Translations under genes and position numbers: made by a program
DNA from: Chara braunii
Taxonomy: Eukaryota; Streptophyta; Charophyceae; Charales; Characeae
DNA: 29,201 nt
Direction: 5' to 3'
NCBI GenBank assembly: GCA_003427395.1
Contig: BFEA01000286.1
Location: 688,509 to 717,709 of the forward strand
Notes under the pieces: model-generated
Told to the model about the DNA's origin: nothing
Seen by the model: the letters and a program-made list of their open reading frames with translations, nothing else
Database searches by the model: none
In this document: positions 1 to 9,264 of the stretch, in pieces
How the letters are laid out: every line of letters begins with the position of its first letter
Numbering within the stretch: position 1 is the first letter of the stretch

Positions 1-362
1 ACTTGCTGGACCGGACTGGGACTGACTGTGGACTCACCGCTATCCTACCGACGTTGTACTGTTGTTGCACTGCAGTTTAGTCCACCACTTGCCTCTCCAC
101 TTGACCACTTGCCCACTTGCCTACCTTCTAGAAGGTCTACAGCTAAGCTTCCGGAACTCACTAAGACTCCTACGCTATAGACGTACAGATCGAACCCCTG
201 CTGCCTATGGACCTATGACAGGCCTACCAACTGCCTACGAATACACAGGTCACAGGTTCAATTCTCGGGGTCTACACAGATACTGTACATGGGTAGGGTG
301 AGGTCTAGGGATCGAACCCTGGGTACTGCATCCGCCACTGCTAGAAGGTGAAAACCGTTTCA
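1..362 (-). repeat. Partial LTR of a Ty3/gypsy-like element (5' part cut by window edge)
   Basis: This stretch shares the ordered blocks of the two LTRs at 945-1556 and 8701-9264: the ACTGGACT-rich start, the GGTCTACAGATCGAA block, the CACAGGT..GGTTCAA block, GGTCTAGGGATCGAACCCTG, and the same terminus GGTGAAAACCGTTTCA at 347-362. It is clearly more diverged than those two are from each other, so it is a related subfamily or an older copy. The right end, read on the minus strand, starts TGAAACGG. Bases after 362 do not resemble the internal sequence after 1556, so this is either a solo LTR or the 5' LTR of an element lying to the left of the window. No coding region is visible. Confidence 0.8.
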
Positions 363-401
363 TTATTATAGGCAGTCTGCTTTCAACAAGGGTCAAAGGG
401 T

Positions 402-457
402 TCATGATCCAAAGCATCTTTTTTTTTTTTTTTTTTTTTTTCATGATCCAAACCATC
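402..457 (-). mobile_element. Tail-only retroinsertion: poly-T run between 17-bp direct repeats
   Basis: TCATGATCCAAAGCATC (402-418) and TCATGATCCAAACCATC (441-457) match at 16 of 17 positions and flank nothing but a run of about 22 T. This is what a target-primed reverse transcription event leaves when only the poly(A) tail is copied. The inserted strand is minus, since the A-tail reads on minus. Target duplication length and tail fit LINE-driven insertion; no source element can be named. Confidence 0.75.
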
Positions 458-474
458 AATATGGGGATTCCCCA

Positions 475-530
475 TATTTGTTGAAGGTTCAACCTCCTGA
501 TGAGTCCGTGCAATTCCTAGGAAACAATCT
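475..530 (+). other. Degenerate hammerhead-ribozyme-like sequence
   Basis: CTGATGAGTCCGTG at 497-510 is identical to the classical hammerhead core plus 5' half of stem II. Upstream, GTT at 480-482 sits where the cleavage triplet belongs, followed by a small stem I hairpin (GAAGG at 483-487 against CCTC at 493-496, one bulged A). Downstream GGAAAC at 520-525 replaces the expected GGACGAAAC, so stem II cannot form properly; TTGT (478-481) can pair with ACAA (524-527) as stem III. I read it as a decayed ribozyme, probably from a retrozyme-like or Penelope-like element. A chance origin is not excluded. A perfect 19-bp palindrome (459-477) lies directly upstream. Confidence 0.4.
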
Positions 531-579
531 TGCATCATCACTTTTTATTTTTTTCGCTTTTCCGTTTTTCGGTACTTGC

Positions 580-768
580 CTAGGCTACCAGCCGGGCCGC
601 CAGGGTCAACTTGTTTTCCCGAGGCCCGACGGCGCAAGGACCACGGAAGGTCCCAGCAAAACAAAAAAAAAAATCCCAAAAAATCCCCAAAAAACTATGT
701 TATGCAGAAAAATAAACTGAACAAGTTAGAACAACTTTTGCCTCAGGGTCGCATCGAAATTTTAGGTA
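580..768 (+). mobile_element. Truncated copy of the CTAGGCTACCAG foldback element
   Basis: Starts with CTAGGCTACCAG (580-591) followed by GC-rich CCGGGCCGCC, then GGAAGGTCCCA, an A-rich tract, AACTATGTTATGCAGAAAAA, TAAACTGAACAA and TTGCCTCAGGGTC. The same blocks in the same order occur in the reverse complement of the complete copy at 27039-27282. The matching right-hand inverted terminus is absent here, so this copy lost its distal third. Non-coding and non-autonomous. See the complete copy for target duplication evidence. Confidence 0.75.
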
Positions 769-944
769 GAAGGGGTTAACTTCAGTAGAGTCACAAGAAC
801 GAGCTATAATTGCACTATGTGGCAAGATACAGTTTGCAATTGCACTTCGGGCACCCTACACCTGGCCAGAAAGTTGGGTTGTATACATCGCCCGAACTGC
901 AAGTCGAAACTGTATTTTGGCCCATGGGCTCGGCCAGGCAACTA

Positions 945-1556
945 TGGCTATGCTAACTTCTTCCAGCCCACTTCGACTTCGGGCACTCTGCAGACCACCT
1001 CGCACAAGACGCTTGAGACAGCGCTTCCACATGGCTTACGCAGCGAATGAATGAATTGCTGGACGCTGCCTCTTGATTTATACTTNCAGACCACCTCGCA
1101 CAAGACGCTTGAGACAGCGCTTCCACATGGCTTACGCAGCGAATGAATGAATTGCTGGACGCTGCCTCTTGATTTATACTTTTGTAAGTCGTTGGTCTGC
1201 CCCTTTCCTCCAGGCCCTCGGTGCACACAGTCCCACACAGTACTTGCTTGACTGGACCGGTACCACTGACTGCACGGGGTTGCACTGCCGACTCAATGGG
1301 GTCGCACTGTCTACTCGACACAGCTGGACCTACGACTTACCTACAGACCTCTAGCCTAGCAGTTTCGACCTCTACACAACTGTAACCCCTACTCGACAGG
1401 TCTACAGATCGAATCCCTACAACTACAGGGACCTACGACAAAACACAGTCACTACTAAAACACAGGTCGTGGGTTCAAAACACACAGGGCGCAGTAAGGT
1501 CTAGGGATCGAACCCTGGGATCTGCATCTGCGTCTGCAAATGTGAAAACCGTTTCA
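945..1556 (-). repeat. 3' LTR of the Ty3/gypsy element
   Basis: Aligns along its length with the 8701-9264 LTR, from TGGCTATGCTAACTTC to GTGAAAACCGTTTCA. The apparent length of 612 bases is inflated: a 95-base segment (991-1085) is repeated identically at 1087-1181 around a single N, and the partner LTR has it once, so the real length is about 516. The LTR carries a tRNA T-arm-like hairpin, CTAGGGATCGAACCCTGG (1501-1518). Confidence 0.9.
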
Positions 1557-1594
1557 CTCCCGCCGGCCTAAATTCGAGGTCCTTCGAGAATGCT

Positions 1595-2863
1595 TCAGTC
1601 CAAGGCAGGACCTTTACCTTTCTTATCTCTCTCATAGGCCCGGACTACATGGGGAGCTGTTTCTAGAAGTTTTGTTCTGGTGAACCAGCGGTCATCTTCA
1701 GGTTCTCGATAAGAGAATCTGACTTTGTACTGTTTGTGTGGACGACCCCTACCTCCTGTTCTGAAGACATCCTTACCTACTATGCCATCAATGTCGTACC
1801 TTCCATCCATATTGGGAGGAATCATAGACCTTCGTGATGGAAACTGTTGACCCGCAGTACAGGGTAACAACTTTGATGCATGGAAAACTGGGTAGGTGTG
1901 GAGGTGTGCTGGAATCTCTATTGTGTAGGACTGCCAATCCTCTCCGCCCTTGACTTCTAGGACTGGCCACGGTCCTCTATAAGCAGGAAGTAGCTTATGC
2001 GAGATGTTCTCCTCAGGAGCAAATTCTTTTGACTTGACCCAGATTAAGTCGCCGACTTGGAACTGTAAAGGGCGACGATGTTTGTTGGCTTGTTCTATCA
2101 TTCTGTGCTGGGCCTTTCTGAGGTTCTCAACTACTGTAGCGATCTCTTTCTCGTGCTGTATCGCAAATTCCCTAGTATCGGGCGGTAGCCTCTGGATCTG
2201 ATCGCGGTTAAGTCCTTCAAACGGTCTGCGTGGTTTAAAAGACTTATGCAGCTCATTGGGAGTGCGACAAGTGGCTAAGTGCACGCTATTGTTGTAAGCA
2301 CTGGCTACCTTTGGAAGCATCTCATCCCAATCTAGTTGATCGGGTCTAATGTACATTCTCATAACTTGTTGAAGGACTTTATTCATCTGTTCAGTCTGTC
2401 GGTTTGTCTCTGGATGACGACCAGACGACATTAACAACTTTGATTCGTAGACTTTCGTTAAATCCTGCCAATTTTGACTAGTGAACCGGGTGTCTCTGTC
2501 ACTAACTATAGACAATGGTAGCCCATGTTCACTGACGCAATGGTAAAAAAACTTCCGGATCACTAAATCTACACGTGCCTCAAAAGGCAAAGGAACGAAG
2601 ATGGCATACTTGCTAAGCCTGTCTACTACGACCATGACTTGACTCTTGTCATGTCTACTTTTGACGGCAACGTCCATGAAATCTATAGACACTGAATCTC
2701 CGGGTCCTTCTGGGATAGGCAATGGTTTGATAAGACCTATAGGGGCTCGCATAGTAGTCTTGTTCCTTTGACATACTTTGCACTGCGTACGTATTCTATG
2801 CAGTCGGCCTTCATACCAGGCCAGGTATACGCGCGCATGAGGTTGGCTAATGTTTTTTCCCAA
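1595..2863 (-). pseudogene. Integrase core and chromodomain of the Ty3/gypsy polyprotein
   Basis: 422-residue open frame covering most of the integrase, which inserts the element's cDNA into host chromatin. Seen: the C-x2-C half of the zinc finger (CKVC near residue 28), the core Asp in SIDFMD (about 60), the second Asp in VSDRDTRFTSQNW (about 122), the catalytic Glu in ETNRQTEQMN (about 152-160), a GDLIWVKSKEF beta-barrel motif, and a C-terminal chromodomain-like segment (about 350-410: RYDIDGIV, VRFSYREPEDDRWF, LLETAPHVV). The chromodomain is typical of chromoviruses and usually guides insertion to particular chromatin. The ORF start is not a natural start: the polyprotein enters from the overlapping upstream frame (2737-3687) by a frameshift that splits the HHCC zinc finger. 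The catalytic triad itself looks preserved. Confidence 0.9.
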
Positions 2864-3687
2864 CCGAAATGTCCCTCTGTGTCATGGCATTCCCCTAAGA
2901 TCAAACTTAGGATATCTTCGCTATTGGGAACGCATAGGCGGTCAACAACATTTGTCTTCTCAAACAACAAGCCGTCTGTAGTGCGGTAATCTGGTTCTGA
3001 TTTTGGTGCCTCCTTAACTCTTTTGAGGAGGTTGCTATAGATAGGGTCCTGCGCATACGCTTCTTTGACTCTCTGTTGCAGGTCTCTCCCTATATCCAAA
3101 TAATATACTATCGCTCCAAAGTAGTCCGATCTCCTACTAAGAGCGTCCGCAACTACATAGTATTTCCCTTTGACTGGCTTGAGCTCAAAGTCATACTGAT
3201 CTATCTCTGCAGCCCACCTAGTTAGCTTTGGTGTCATCTTGGCCTGCATTTTCAGCCACCTTAGTGTCTCGTGGTCTGAATACACTTTGAAGTGTCTCCC
3301 AAGCAAGTAGTGCTTCCAGTGGTCTAACGCTTGCCTGAGAGCATAGAGTTCCCTCTCGTAGGTGGATGTCGCTACCTCTTCTGAAAGCATTCTAGCAGAC
3401 ATGAACTCTACGGGTCTATATCCATTACCATCGTCTTGTTGTAGAACAACACCTCTGCCATATTGACTTGCATCAGTGGTAACGACGAATGGTAATGATG
3501 GATCGGCTACCTTAAGGACACGGTACTCTATTAAGGTCCGCTTTAACTTCTTCGGAGCCGTTGTGCAGTCTTTATCCCACTTCCAAATTGCGTCTTTCTT
3601 TAGCAACCTCCGAAGGGGAGCAGCGATGGTGGAGAAGTTATTGACGAACTTTCTATAATAATTTGCTAACCCCAAAAACGACCGCAA
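2737..3687 (-). pseudogene. RT connection, RNase H and N-terminal integrase finger (Ty3/gypsy)
   Basis: 316-residue frame starting in the RT thumb/connection (RSFLGLANYYRKFV), then an RNase H domain that degrades the RNA of the RNA:DNA hybrid. The four acidic positions are visible: TTDASQYG, YERELYAL, YSDHETLRWL and VADALSRR. The last part has the H-x-H half of the integrase finger (ECHDTEGHFGWEKT). The frame ends where the Cys half should follow; that half is found in the overlapping 1595-2863 frame, so a frameshift lies near 2740-2860. Upstream it continues in the same sense into RT sequence at 3690-4200, broken by a stop codon. Confidence 0.88.
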
Positions 3688-4501
3688 CTCTATCAGCGTG
3701 CGAGGAGTGAGCCAATCTCTAATCGTTGCTATCTTGTTCTCCTCAAGCTTTATGCCATCTCCATCTAGGACGTGGCCCAGCTATAAAACTTGTGTCTTGG
3801 CCCATTCACACTTCTTCGCATTGATCTTGAAGTTAGCTTCTCTCAGCTTCCCCAAGACCTGCCTCAGATGGCCCTCATGCTCCTGGAGGGTATTACTAAA
3901 CACCAAAATATCACACAAGAGGTTAACGGGGCATCTGGTTTTCAGGCCTGAAATTTCTGAAATTAGGGTTTTCGGCTCAAATTTTATGTTTTTTTGGGTG
4001 CTCGGTTAACATGCTCTCAAATATCATCTAGGTATACAACTACAAATTCATCTAACCACGGCCTAAACAAGTCGTTCATACAGCGCTGAAACGTAGCTGG
4101 CGCGTTGGTTAATCCGAAGGGCATCACTATAAACTCATAGTGCCCGTATCTGGTCCTGAACGCCTTCTTGTTGTGATCATCAGAATGGACCTCTATCTGA
4201 TGATAGCCTGACTTGAAATCTGCACTCGGTCCAACAAATCATCTATTCGAGGCAGTGGTTCTGCGTTTTTTACTGTGATGGCGTTGACACCCCTATAATC
4301 TATGCACATTTTTAACTCTCCCTCCTTTTGGGGGACAAACAAAAGAGGCGCTCCAAACGAAGACGAACTGGGCCTAATCCAACCCTTCTCGAGGAGTTCG
4401 TCTAACTGTTTTCGCAGCTCCTCTAACTCCGTTGGGGACATTCTATACACCGCTCCTTCGGAAGTTCTACTGCCAGGCTCTATCTCAATTCGATGCTGCA
4501 T
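3688..4501 (-). pseudogene. Reverse transcriptase palm and fingers, interrupted (Ty3/gypsy)
   Basis: The RT N-terminal part (4193-4501) shows the hallmark order LLEKGWIRPSSSSFGAPLLF, then KMCIDYRGVNAITVKNAEPLP. A short deletion near 4205-4225 follows DLLDRV: the sequence jumps to [10 protein letters not shown] in another frame, removing the segment that carries the motif A catalytic Asp. The next stretch reads [13 protein letters not shown] and then VVVYLDDI (YxDD box, about 4027-4050). Directly after this box a 105-bp element is inserted (3914-4018). The frame resumes with ILVFSNTLQEHEGHLRQVL and has an in-frame TAG at 3781-3783 where a Tyr (YLGH) is expected. So there are at least three independent disabling lesions. 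Confidence 0.9.
3914..4018. mobile_element. 105-bp miniature inverted-repeat element with 8-bp target duplication (hAT-like)
   Basis: AAATATCA occurs on both sides (3906-3913 and 4019-4026), an exact 8-bp duplication, and removing the insert plus one copy restores the expected codons after the RT YLDD box. The ends are imperfect inverted repeats: left CACAAGAGGTTAACGGGGCA, and the right end, reverse complemented, starts GAGAGCATGTTAACCGAGCA. An 8-bp duplication is typical of the hAT superfamily; assignment beyond that is inference. It has no coding capacity. Confidence 0.85.
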
Positions 4502-4610
4502 CGGCCGATGTACTACTCCTGTAGGCGGCTAAGACAGATCCGCATACTCCTCCAGCAACTTGGCAATACGAGGGCCTATGGGCTCTTCGGACTTAGGCTC
4601 AGTGATTGGC

Positions 4611-5174
4611 CTAACATAGGCATCGAAAACATGTTCTTCTAACTTCTCCTTCTTCACTATCCTGCATATTCTCCTTCTTCACTAACCTTGTGAATGCAGG
4701 AGGAGCGTTGAGGCAGCAATGTGCTAAGGGATTCTCTACCCATGACACATGAAACAGGCGGGCAGTCTCGACTCCACCTGAAGGACTAGGGAGCCTACAC
4801 TCATGCTCTCTCAAATGAAGTGTGGACCCTGCTGCGTTTCCCCAGTCCATTCCTAGGACTATATCAAACGGGAGGTTGTCTTCTACAAGGAGAGTTAGGG
4901 AATGGAGAACTCTCTCTACCTTTCCATCCTTCTCTAGGCGAAAATAAGCGTGGACTCCCTCGACATAATCCTTGACTCGCATTGTGCGATTATCTGCGAG
5001 GATGCTGACTATAGGTTCCTCTAGCTTTCGGACCTTTAGATTCCGCTTCAACTTCTGTAGCGCTTTGCGGCTAATGTAGCTACGGGTAGCCCCACTGTCT
5101 ATAAGGGCCCCTACTCTGCCTCTAAAAGTCTCTACATCTACCAATACTAGTTGTCCTTTCTCATCCTTCTTCAT
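4611..5174 (-). pseudogene. Retropepsin-like aspartic protease of the Ty3/gypsy polyprotein
   Basis: 187-residue frame with the active-site motif ALIDSGATRSYIS at about residues 17-29, the single D-S/T-G of a retroviral-type protease that works as a dimer to cut the polyprotein. Further on, DIVLGMDWGNAAG matches the conserved ILG-M/W segment of plant gypsy proteases. It lies between gag (right) and RT (left), as expected. The frame ends before RT; the linker at 4502-4610 contains stops in this frame. The first Met shown is only the first in the open frame, not a real start. Confidence 0.88.
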
Positions 5175-5399
5175 CTTGGCCTAGGCAGGCATCCTCTCCT
5201 TCAATTCTTTTGCAACGCCTTTGAGGGAAGTGCCTAGAGAGACTCTAACACAAGCAGTCTCTGGACATCTTTCTAGGCACTGGCCAGCAACCTCTGCCAT
5301 AAACACATGTGGGTTAGGAGTTTCTCTATGGTGCGCGCACTCTTCTCCACATGGTCTAGAGGTAAGGGCAGTTGCGACCCCTACCGGCGGTTGTCTTTT

Positions 5400-5700
5400 G
5401 CTGCCTGTGCAGCAAATCGGGCCTCCCTATATTTTGGGCAGTATTTGATAATATGACCGGGATCACGGCGATTCACCGCAGCAAATGCACTAATCCTGGT
5501 CTATCCTCTTCTGCCAGACTTTCTGATCGAGACTCGAGTCTTCCCAAGGCCTGCCCTGTGGCAAGCCAGGGTGCCATCCACCCCTCCTATAACATGACCG
5601 ATTAGAACACGGACGGTTTTGCGGGGGACCTTGACCCCTACCTCCCTCTTGGTGGTTTCCCTTGCTGCCAACCCCCTGATCATCCTGTCCTCAGCCACTT
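5400..5700 (-). pseudogene. Gag nucleocapsid region with broken zinc knuckle
   Basis: Read on the minus strand around 5440-5500 the sequence gives a CICCGE start and, after a one-base slip, RRDPGHIIKYCPKYREA. Together they form a C-x2-C-x4-H-x4-C zinc knuckle, the RNA-binding finger of gag nucleocapsid. The slip and nearby stops mean no intact protein is made. The region lies between the gag core (right) and protease (left), the expected position. Translations of the other frames here are basic and arginine-rich but not otherwise recognisable. Confidence 0.6.
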
Positions 5701-5813
5701 GAGGCCCGACCCCCTTGGCCCCGGCCTCCTCTTCCTTACGGCCTCCCTCCAGCCGTGACAGCAGTATAGGACCTCTCTTGACCTACACTCCTGTCCTCCT
5801 CCTCGAGGCCCCT

Positions 5814-6134
5814 CTATCTCGCTATACGGGACCTCCTCCATACCTCCTTCATCCAAGTCAGGATCAGGCTGTCCTTCCCCTTAACATGCCCTGAAATGGT
5901 ATGGCCCTTCCACTTCTTACCCTTGTCAAAATCTATGTGCCAAAAGGCTTTCACTGGCGTGGACTGGGCCTCATATGCAACAACGTCGCGACTCAACCTA
6001 TCATAAGTCATACCCTGTTCTCGCGACTTCTCGTAAAAATGCCCGTGCAAACTCTCAAGCATTGCACGATAAAATAATTGAACCAACTGTGGCTCAATGA
6101 CCCCATGGTTAGGGACTGCGACAAGCTCGTCCAT
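5814..6134 (-). pseudogene. Gag capsid C-terminal fragment (Ty3/gypsy)
   Basis: A 106-residue frame on the same strand between the long N-terminal gag frame and the zinc knuckle. It has the helix-rich, mixed-charge composition of a gag capsid (VQLFYRAMLESLHGHFYEKSREQGMTYDRLSRDVVAYEAQ) but no diagnostic motif I can name. Its assignment rests mainly on position and strand. It is separated from the 6393-7367 frame by frameshifts in 6135-6392. Confidence 0.55.
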
Positions 6135-6392
6135 GGCCCCCTTGAGTGCCCTTGCACTCTTCCACTATCGTGTGTGGATTGTTTGGAGCTTGTCTGAGGC
6201 TTTAATTCCCTTAGTTACATCCGCAAAACGTTCGCGAATTAACTTTAGGAATTCACTGAGGGGAGTGATGGTGGAGTAAGCCACCATGTCATTGTCACAT
6301 TTGGCAGCACGGGCTAATGATCTGGCGAAGCTAGACGCTTCGTCTCTAAGGGCGCGGAATGCGACGAGGACTTGCTCCTCAGGAATAATGTC

Positions 6393-7367
6393 CTAGAGGT
6401 GCACGTAGGAATTGATGATGGCCTCCCAATTATCGAAGTCTTCCCCTTGCTTCCCGCGATAGGCGTCAGGAAACTTGACTTTGACTCGTTCCCTACACGA
6501 GCGTGCCTCCTCCTCCTTTGGGGCTGCAATCTTGACGCCCTCTATGGTGCCAACACAAAACTGTTTTGTGTTCTTTATGCGGGCCTGCATCTCAGAGCCC
6601 ATCCGCATCATCATATCATGAGCGAAATCTCTAAAGCCTACTTGGATGGACTGTAGGGCTACGTCATGGCCCCTGGAGGCATGCATTTGCTCCTGTTGGA
6701 CGCGAATCAATATGTCTATACTTTTCGCTATCACATCCACCTTACTCTGCAAGTCCCCTTGTGCTAGCGCATTTAAATGTTGCTCTGCTGCGGCAACCAA
6801 TTCCTTCTCTTGCTCGGTGGCCGCCGCTATGCGCCTCCTCCTCTGCCTTCTCAATCGCAACTTCCACTCCATTTTTTTCTCGCCTTCTAGAGCCTGCTGC
6901 TCTAACGGGTCTTTCAAGGCCTTTATCTCTCCCACTGCAGCATCCCTCTCGTCTTGGGGGATGTACATCAATGCTTCTTCATCCTCCCCCAGGGATAAAT
7001 TAGCCACCCATTCCGACACCATCTTCTCCAGTTTCTTATCATCTTCACTGGTCCCACTGGACTCCCCTCTTTCCTCTCTCCTCCCAGTCCTCAACAGGGG
7101 CATCTCCTCTTCCTCCTCTTCTTCTTCTTCTACTTCTTTAAGCTGCTCCTCCTCTTCTCTCTTCACCCTCTCCGTCTTTTCCTTAAGCTTCTTCTTCTTC
7201 GCCGCCTGTACTTCCAACAGGGCCTTCTTCTTGGCCTCCTTCTTCTCCTTTCTTTCTCTCAGTATAGCGGCGACACTCTCCTCTTGCTCCTTCGTATATG
7301 GAGTGGTGCTCGTTCCACTACGCATGCCAACCATGGTGACAGGTGTACAACCAGATGACAATTCCAC
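6393..7367 (-). pseudogene. Gag N-terminal region, charged coiled coil (Ty3/gypsy)
   Basis: 324-residue frame, the first coding segment after the 5' leader. Residues about 25-90 are almost all Glu/Lys/Arg with an E-run, predicted coiled coil; residues about 190-270 form a second helical section (EQEKELVAAAEQHLNALAQGDLQSKVDVIAKSIDILIRVQQEQ). Near the end, KFPDAYRGKQGEDFDNWEAIINSYV resembles the start of the retrotransposon gag (capsid) domain, where FxG..D...W is conserved. The frame breaks shortly after this, so gag is split. The ATG at 7367 is plausible as the real start because nothing coding precedes it towards the 5' LTR. Confidence 0.75.
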
Positions 7368-8205
7368 TCCTCACCACATAGACTCTTACCCCCCTGACTA
7401 ACTTAACTTAAAATTGACTCAACTAAGGACCATAGAATCCTTGAAGGACCCTATCAACTATGGGCTCTAGCCTGACTCTACTTCTAGGCTGTCACTACAG
7501 GACTTACTGCTGATCAGGAGATCCCCCGTAACTCCTCAGGAATTATTTAACGTCGCAAACAGGACGCCGCGATCAGCAAGTCCTCTCAAGACATAGACAG
7601 CTGGTTGTGCAGCCCACAGCTTGGATTTTGGGCCTACCATGCCACACTGAGCAGCCCGCCAGTCTATACCAGTCCTTGGGAGGGTTTGTCCTCCGGGTCA
7701 GTCAGTCGTCAGACATGGCCTTTAGCCCTACTCAGCCCGTGTGGGTTTGGTCAACGCAGCTCTATGACCTCATTCACAGAGTTCCTATCACTTGGACATA
7801 AGAGACTCAATGCAGAAAGAAGAGACAGATTGACTCATCAAGTACCATGGGGAGTGTGCACATCCATAGGGCGAGGGGGTAGGTTGAAGGCTTGGTGAAA
7901 ATATACAACTCCGGCTTGGTCAAACTTCGTGGTCAACGGCTTCGGTCAATGCCCTGGTCGCCACTTTCGTCAACACTAGTCAACGCCCCAATCAATTCCT
8001 TGGTCAACGCTGGTCAACACTTCGGTCAACACTTCGGTCAACTCTTCGGTCAACGCCCTCATGCACCCCGGTCAACGCCGAAAAACACTTGGTCCTCTCC
8101 CTCTCTTCGTTCCTTCCCTCTCTTCTTTACTCCTCTTTTCCGTGTCCGAGCTCGGCGGCTATGGCCCCCACCTTCTTCCTTAGGCCACACAACAATCTTG
8201 TATCG

Positions 8206-8248
<43 letters not shown>

Positions 8249-8700
8249 GTCTTCTGTGCAGGTTCGCGGCACCCTCCTTCGGTGCGGCTATGGCAAACCG
8301 TCCTCCTTCGTTGGCGCAGCTGCAGCTACGGCGCCCGACAATAACAACGGCGATGGCGCGCAGAGTAACGGGAACCAGCTCCGATACCTATGCAATCACA
8401 CTCGCTTTCTTCTTCGCTTCACATACATGCAAACAGATGGCGATTCACACTGGCGCACAACGCCCACTCGAAAGTCAGAGATATGGAACTCGAGAACACA
8501 GTTCAGCAAACTTGCTTCAACAGGCTATGGCGCATCAGTGCCTGTACATCCCAACTCTCGATACTGTTTCCGACACCACTATTTGCTCTCACTCAACTCT
8601 GGATCACCCTGAATACCCCACACACACACTCTGTATCACACTTCACACACTAACACCTCTCTGCAACCTACAGCGGCTATGGCCGCTCAACCACTAACTA
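7368..8700 (-). other. 5' leader of the Ty3/gypsy element, with GGTCAAC repeats and CT microsatellite
   Basis: No coding sequence is supported here. On the plus strand, 7918-8085 holds about a dozen copies of the heptamer (G)GTCAAC, giving repeated TTGAC(C) (W-box-like) on the element's sense strand. A (CT)n run lies at about 8206-8240. A plus-strand open frame at 8089-8697 is low complexity and antisense to the element, and I do not accept it as a gene. The segment next to the LTR (8673-8700) should contain the primer-binding site, but no standard tRNA complement is recognisable. Confidence 0.6.
7918..8085. repeat. Irregular GGTCAAC minisatellite
   Basis: The heptamer GGTCAAC and close variants (CGTCAAC, AGTCAAC) recur roughly every 8-16 bases, including the pair ACTTCGGTCAAC repeated in tandem around 8023-8050. 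Spacing is irregular, so this is not a CRISPR-like array. On the minus strand each unit reads GTTGACC. Confidence 0.8.
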
Positions 8701-9264
8701 TGGCTATGCTAACTTCTTCCAGCCCACTTTGACTTCGGGCGCTCTGCAGACCACCTCGCACAAGACGCTTGAGACAGCGCTTCCGCATGGCTTACGCAGC
8801 CAATGAATGAATTGCTGGACGCTGCCTCTTGATTTATACTTCTGTTGGTCGCTGGTCTGCACCTTTCCTCCAGGCCCTCGGTGCACACAGTCCCACACAG
8901 TACTTGCTTGACTGGACTGCGACTGACTGGACCGGTACCGCTGACTGCACGGGGTTGCACTGCCGACTCAATGGGGTCGCACTGTCTACTCGACGCAGCT
9001 GGACCTACGACTTACCTACAGACCTCTAGCCTAGCAGTTTGGACCTCTACACAGCTGTAACCCCTACTCGACAGGTCTACAGATCAAATCCCGACAACTA
9101 CTACAACTACAGGGACCTACGACAAAACACAGTCACTACTAAAACACAGGTCGTGGGTTCAAAACACACAGGGGTCTACTCGATACTGTACACGAGCGCA
9201 GGTAAGGTCTAGGGGTCGAACCCTGCCATCTGCATCTGCGTCTGCAAAGGTGAAAACCGTTTCA
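8701..9264 (-). repeat. 5' LTR of the Ty3/gypsy element
   Basis: A 564-base LTR beginning TGGCTATGCTAACTTC and ending GTGAAAACCGTTTCA on plus. It matches the LTR at 945-1556 with scattered substitutions and a few small indels (for example the extra CTGCGACTGACTGG near 8918 and GTCTACTCGATACTG near 9173), so the insertion is not recent. It would carry the promoter for minus-strand transcription. Confidence 0.9.

Larger units (their letters stand above)
945..9264 (-). mobile_element. Ty3/gypsy (chromovirus-type) LTR retrotransposon, complete but inactivated
   Basis: Two LTRs of the same family bracket an internal region encoding, in minus-strand order, gag, aspartic protease, reverse transcriptase, RNase H, integrase and a C-terminal chromodomain. 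That order (RT before integrase) and the chromodomain place it among Ty3/gypsy chromoviruses. The LTRs begin TGAAACGG and end AGCCA on the minus strand. The polypurine tract candidate is the GGCGGGAG next to the 3' LTR (1557-1564 on plus). A usual tRNA-iMet primer site was not found: the first TGG inside the 5' LTR is about 7 bases in. Flanks 940-944 (AACTA) and 9265-9269 (GAAGC) do not match, so no target duplication is visible, perhaps because of recombination. Frameshifts, stops, a deletion in RT and a nested 105-bp insertion show it is dead. Confidence 0.9.

Noticed and set aside
6646-7401. 251-codon plus-strand open frame rich in Ser
   Set aside because: It is the antisense shadow of the Glu/Lys-rich gag coiled coil; GAA/GAG codons read as TTC/CTC give the Ser/Phe-rich product.
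7605-7898. 97-codon plus-strand open frame
   Set aside because: It has no similarity I recognise, lies in the element's leader in antisense, and has no supporting splice or promoter signal.
7918-8085. CRISPR-like array
   Set aside because: The repeat is only 7 bases, spacing is irregular, there are no distinct spacers, and the DNA is eukaryotic.
8089-8697. 202-codon plus-strand open frame
   Set aside because: It runs through a CT microsatellite, has no recognisable domain, and is antisense to the leader of the gypsy element.
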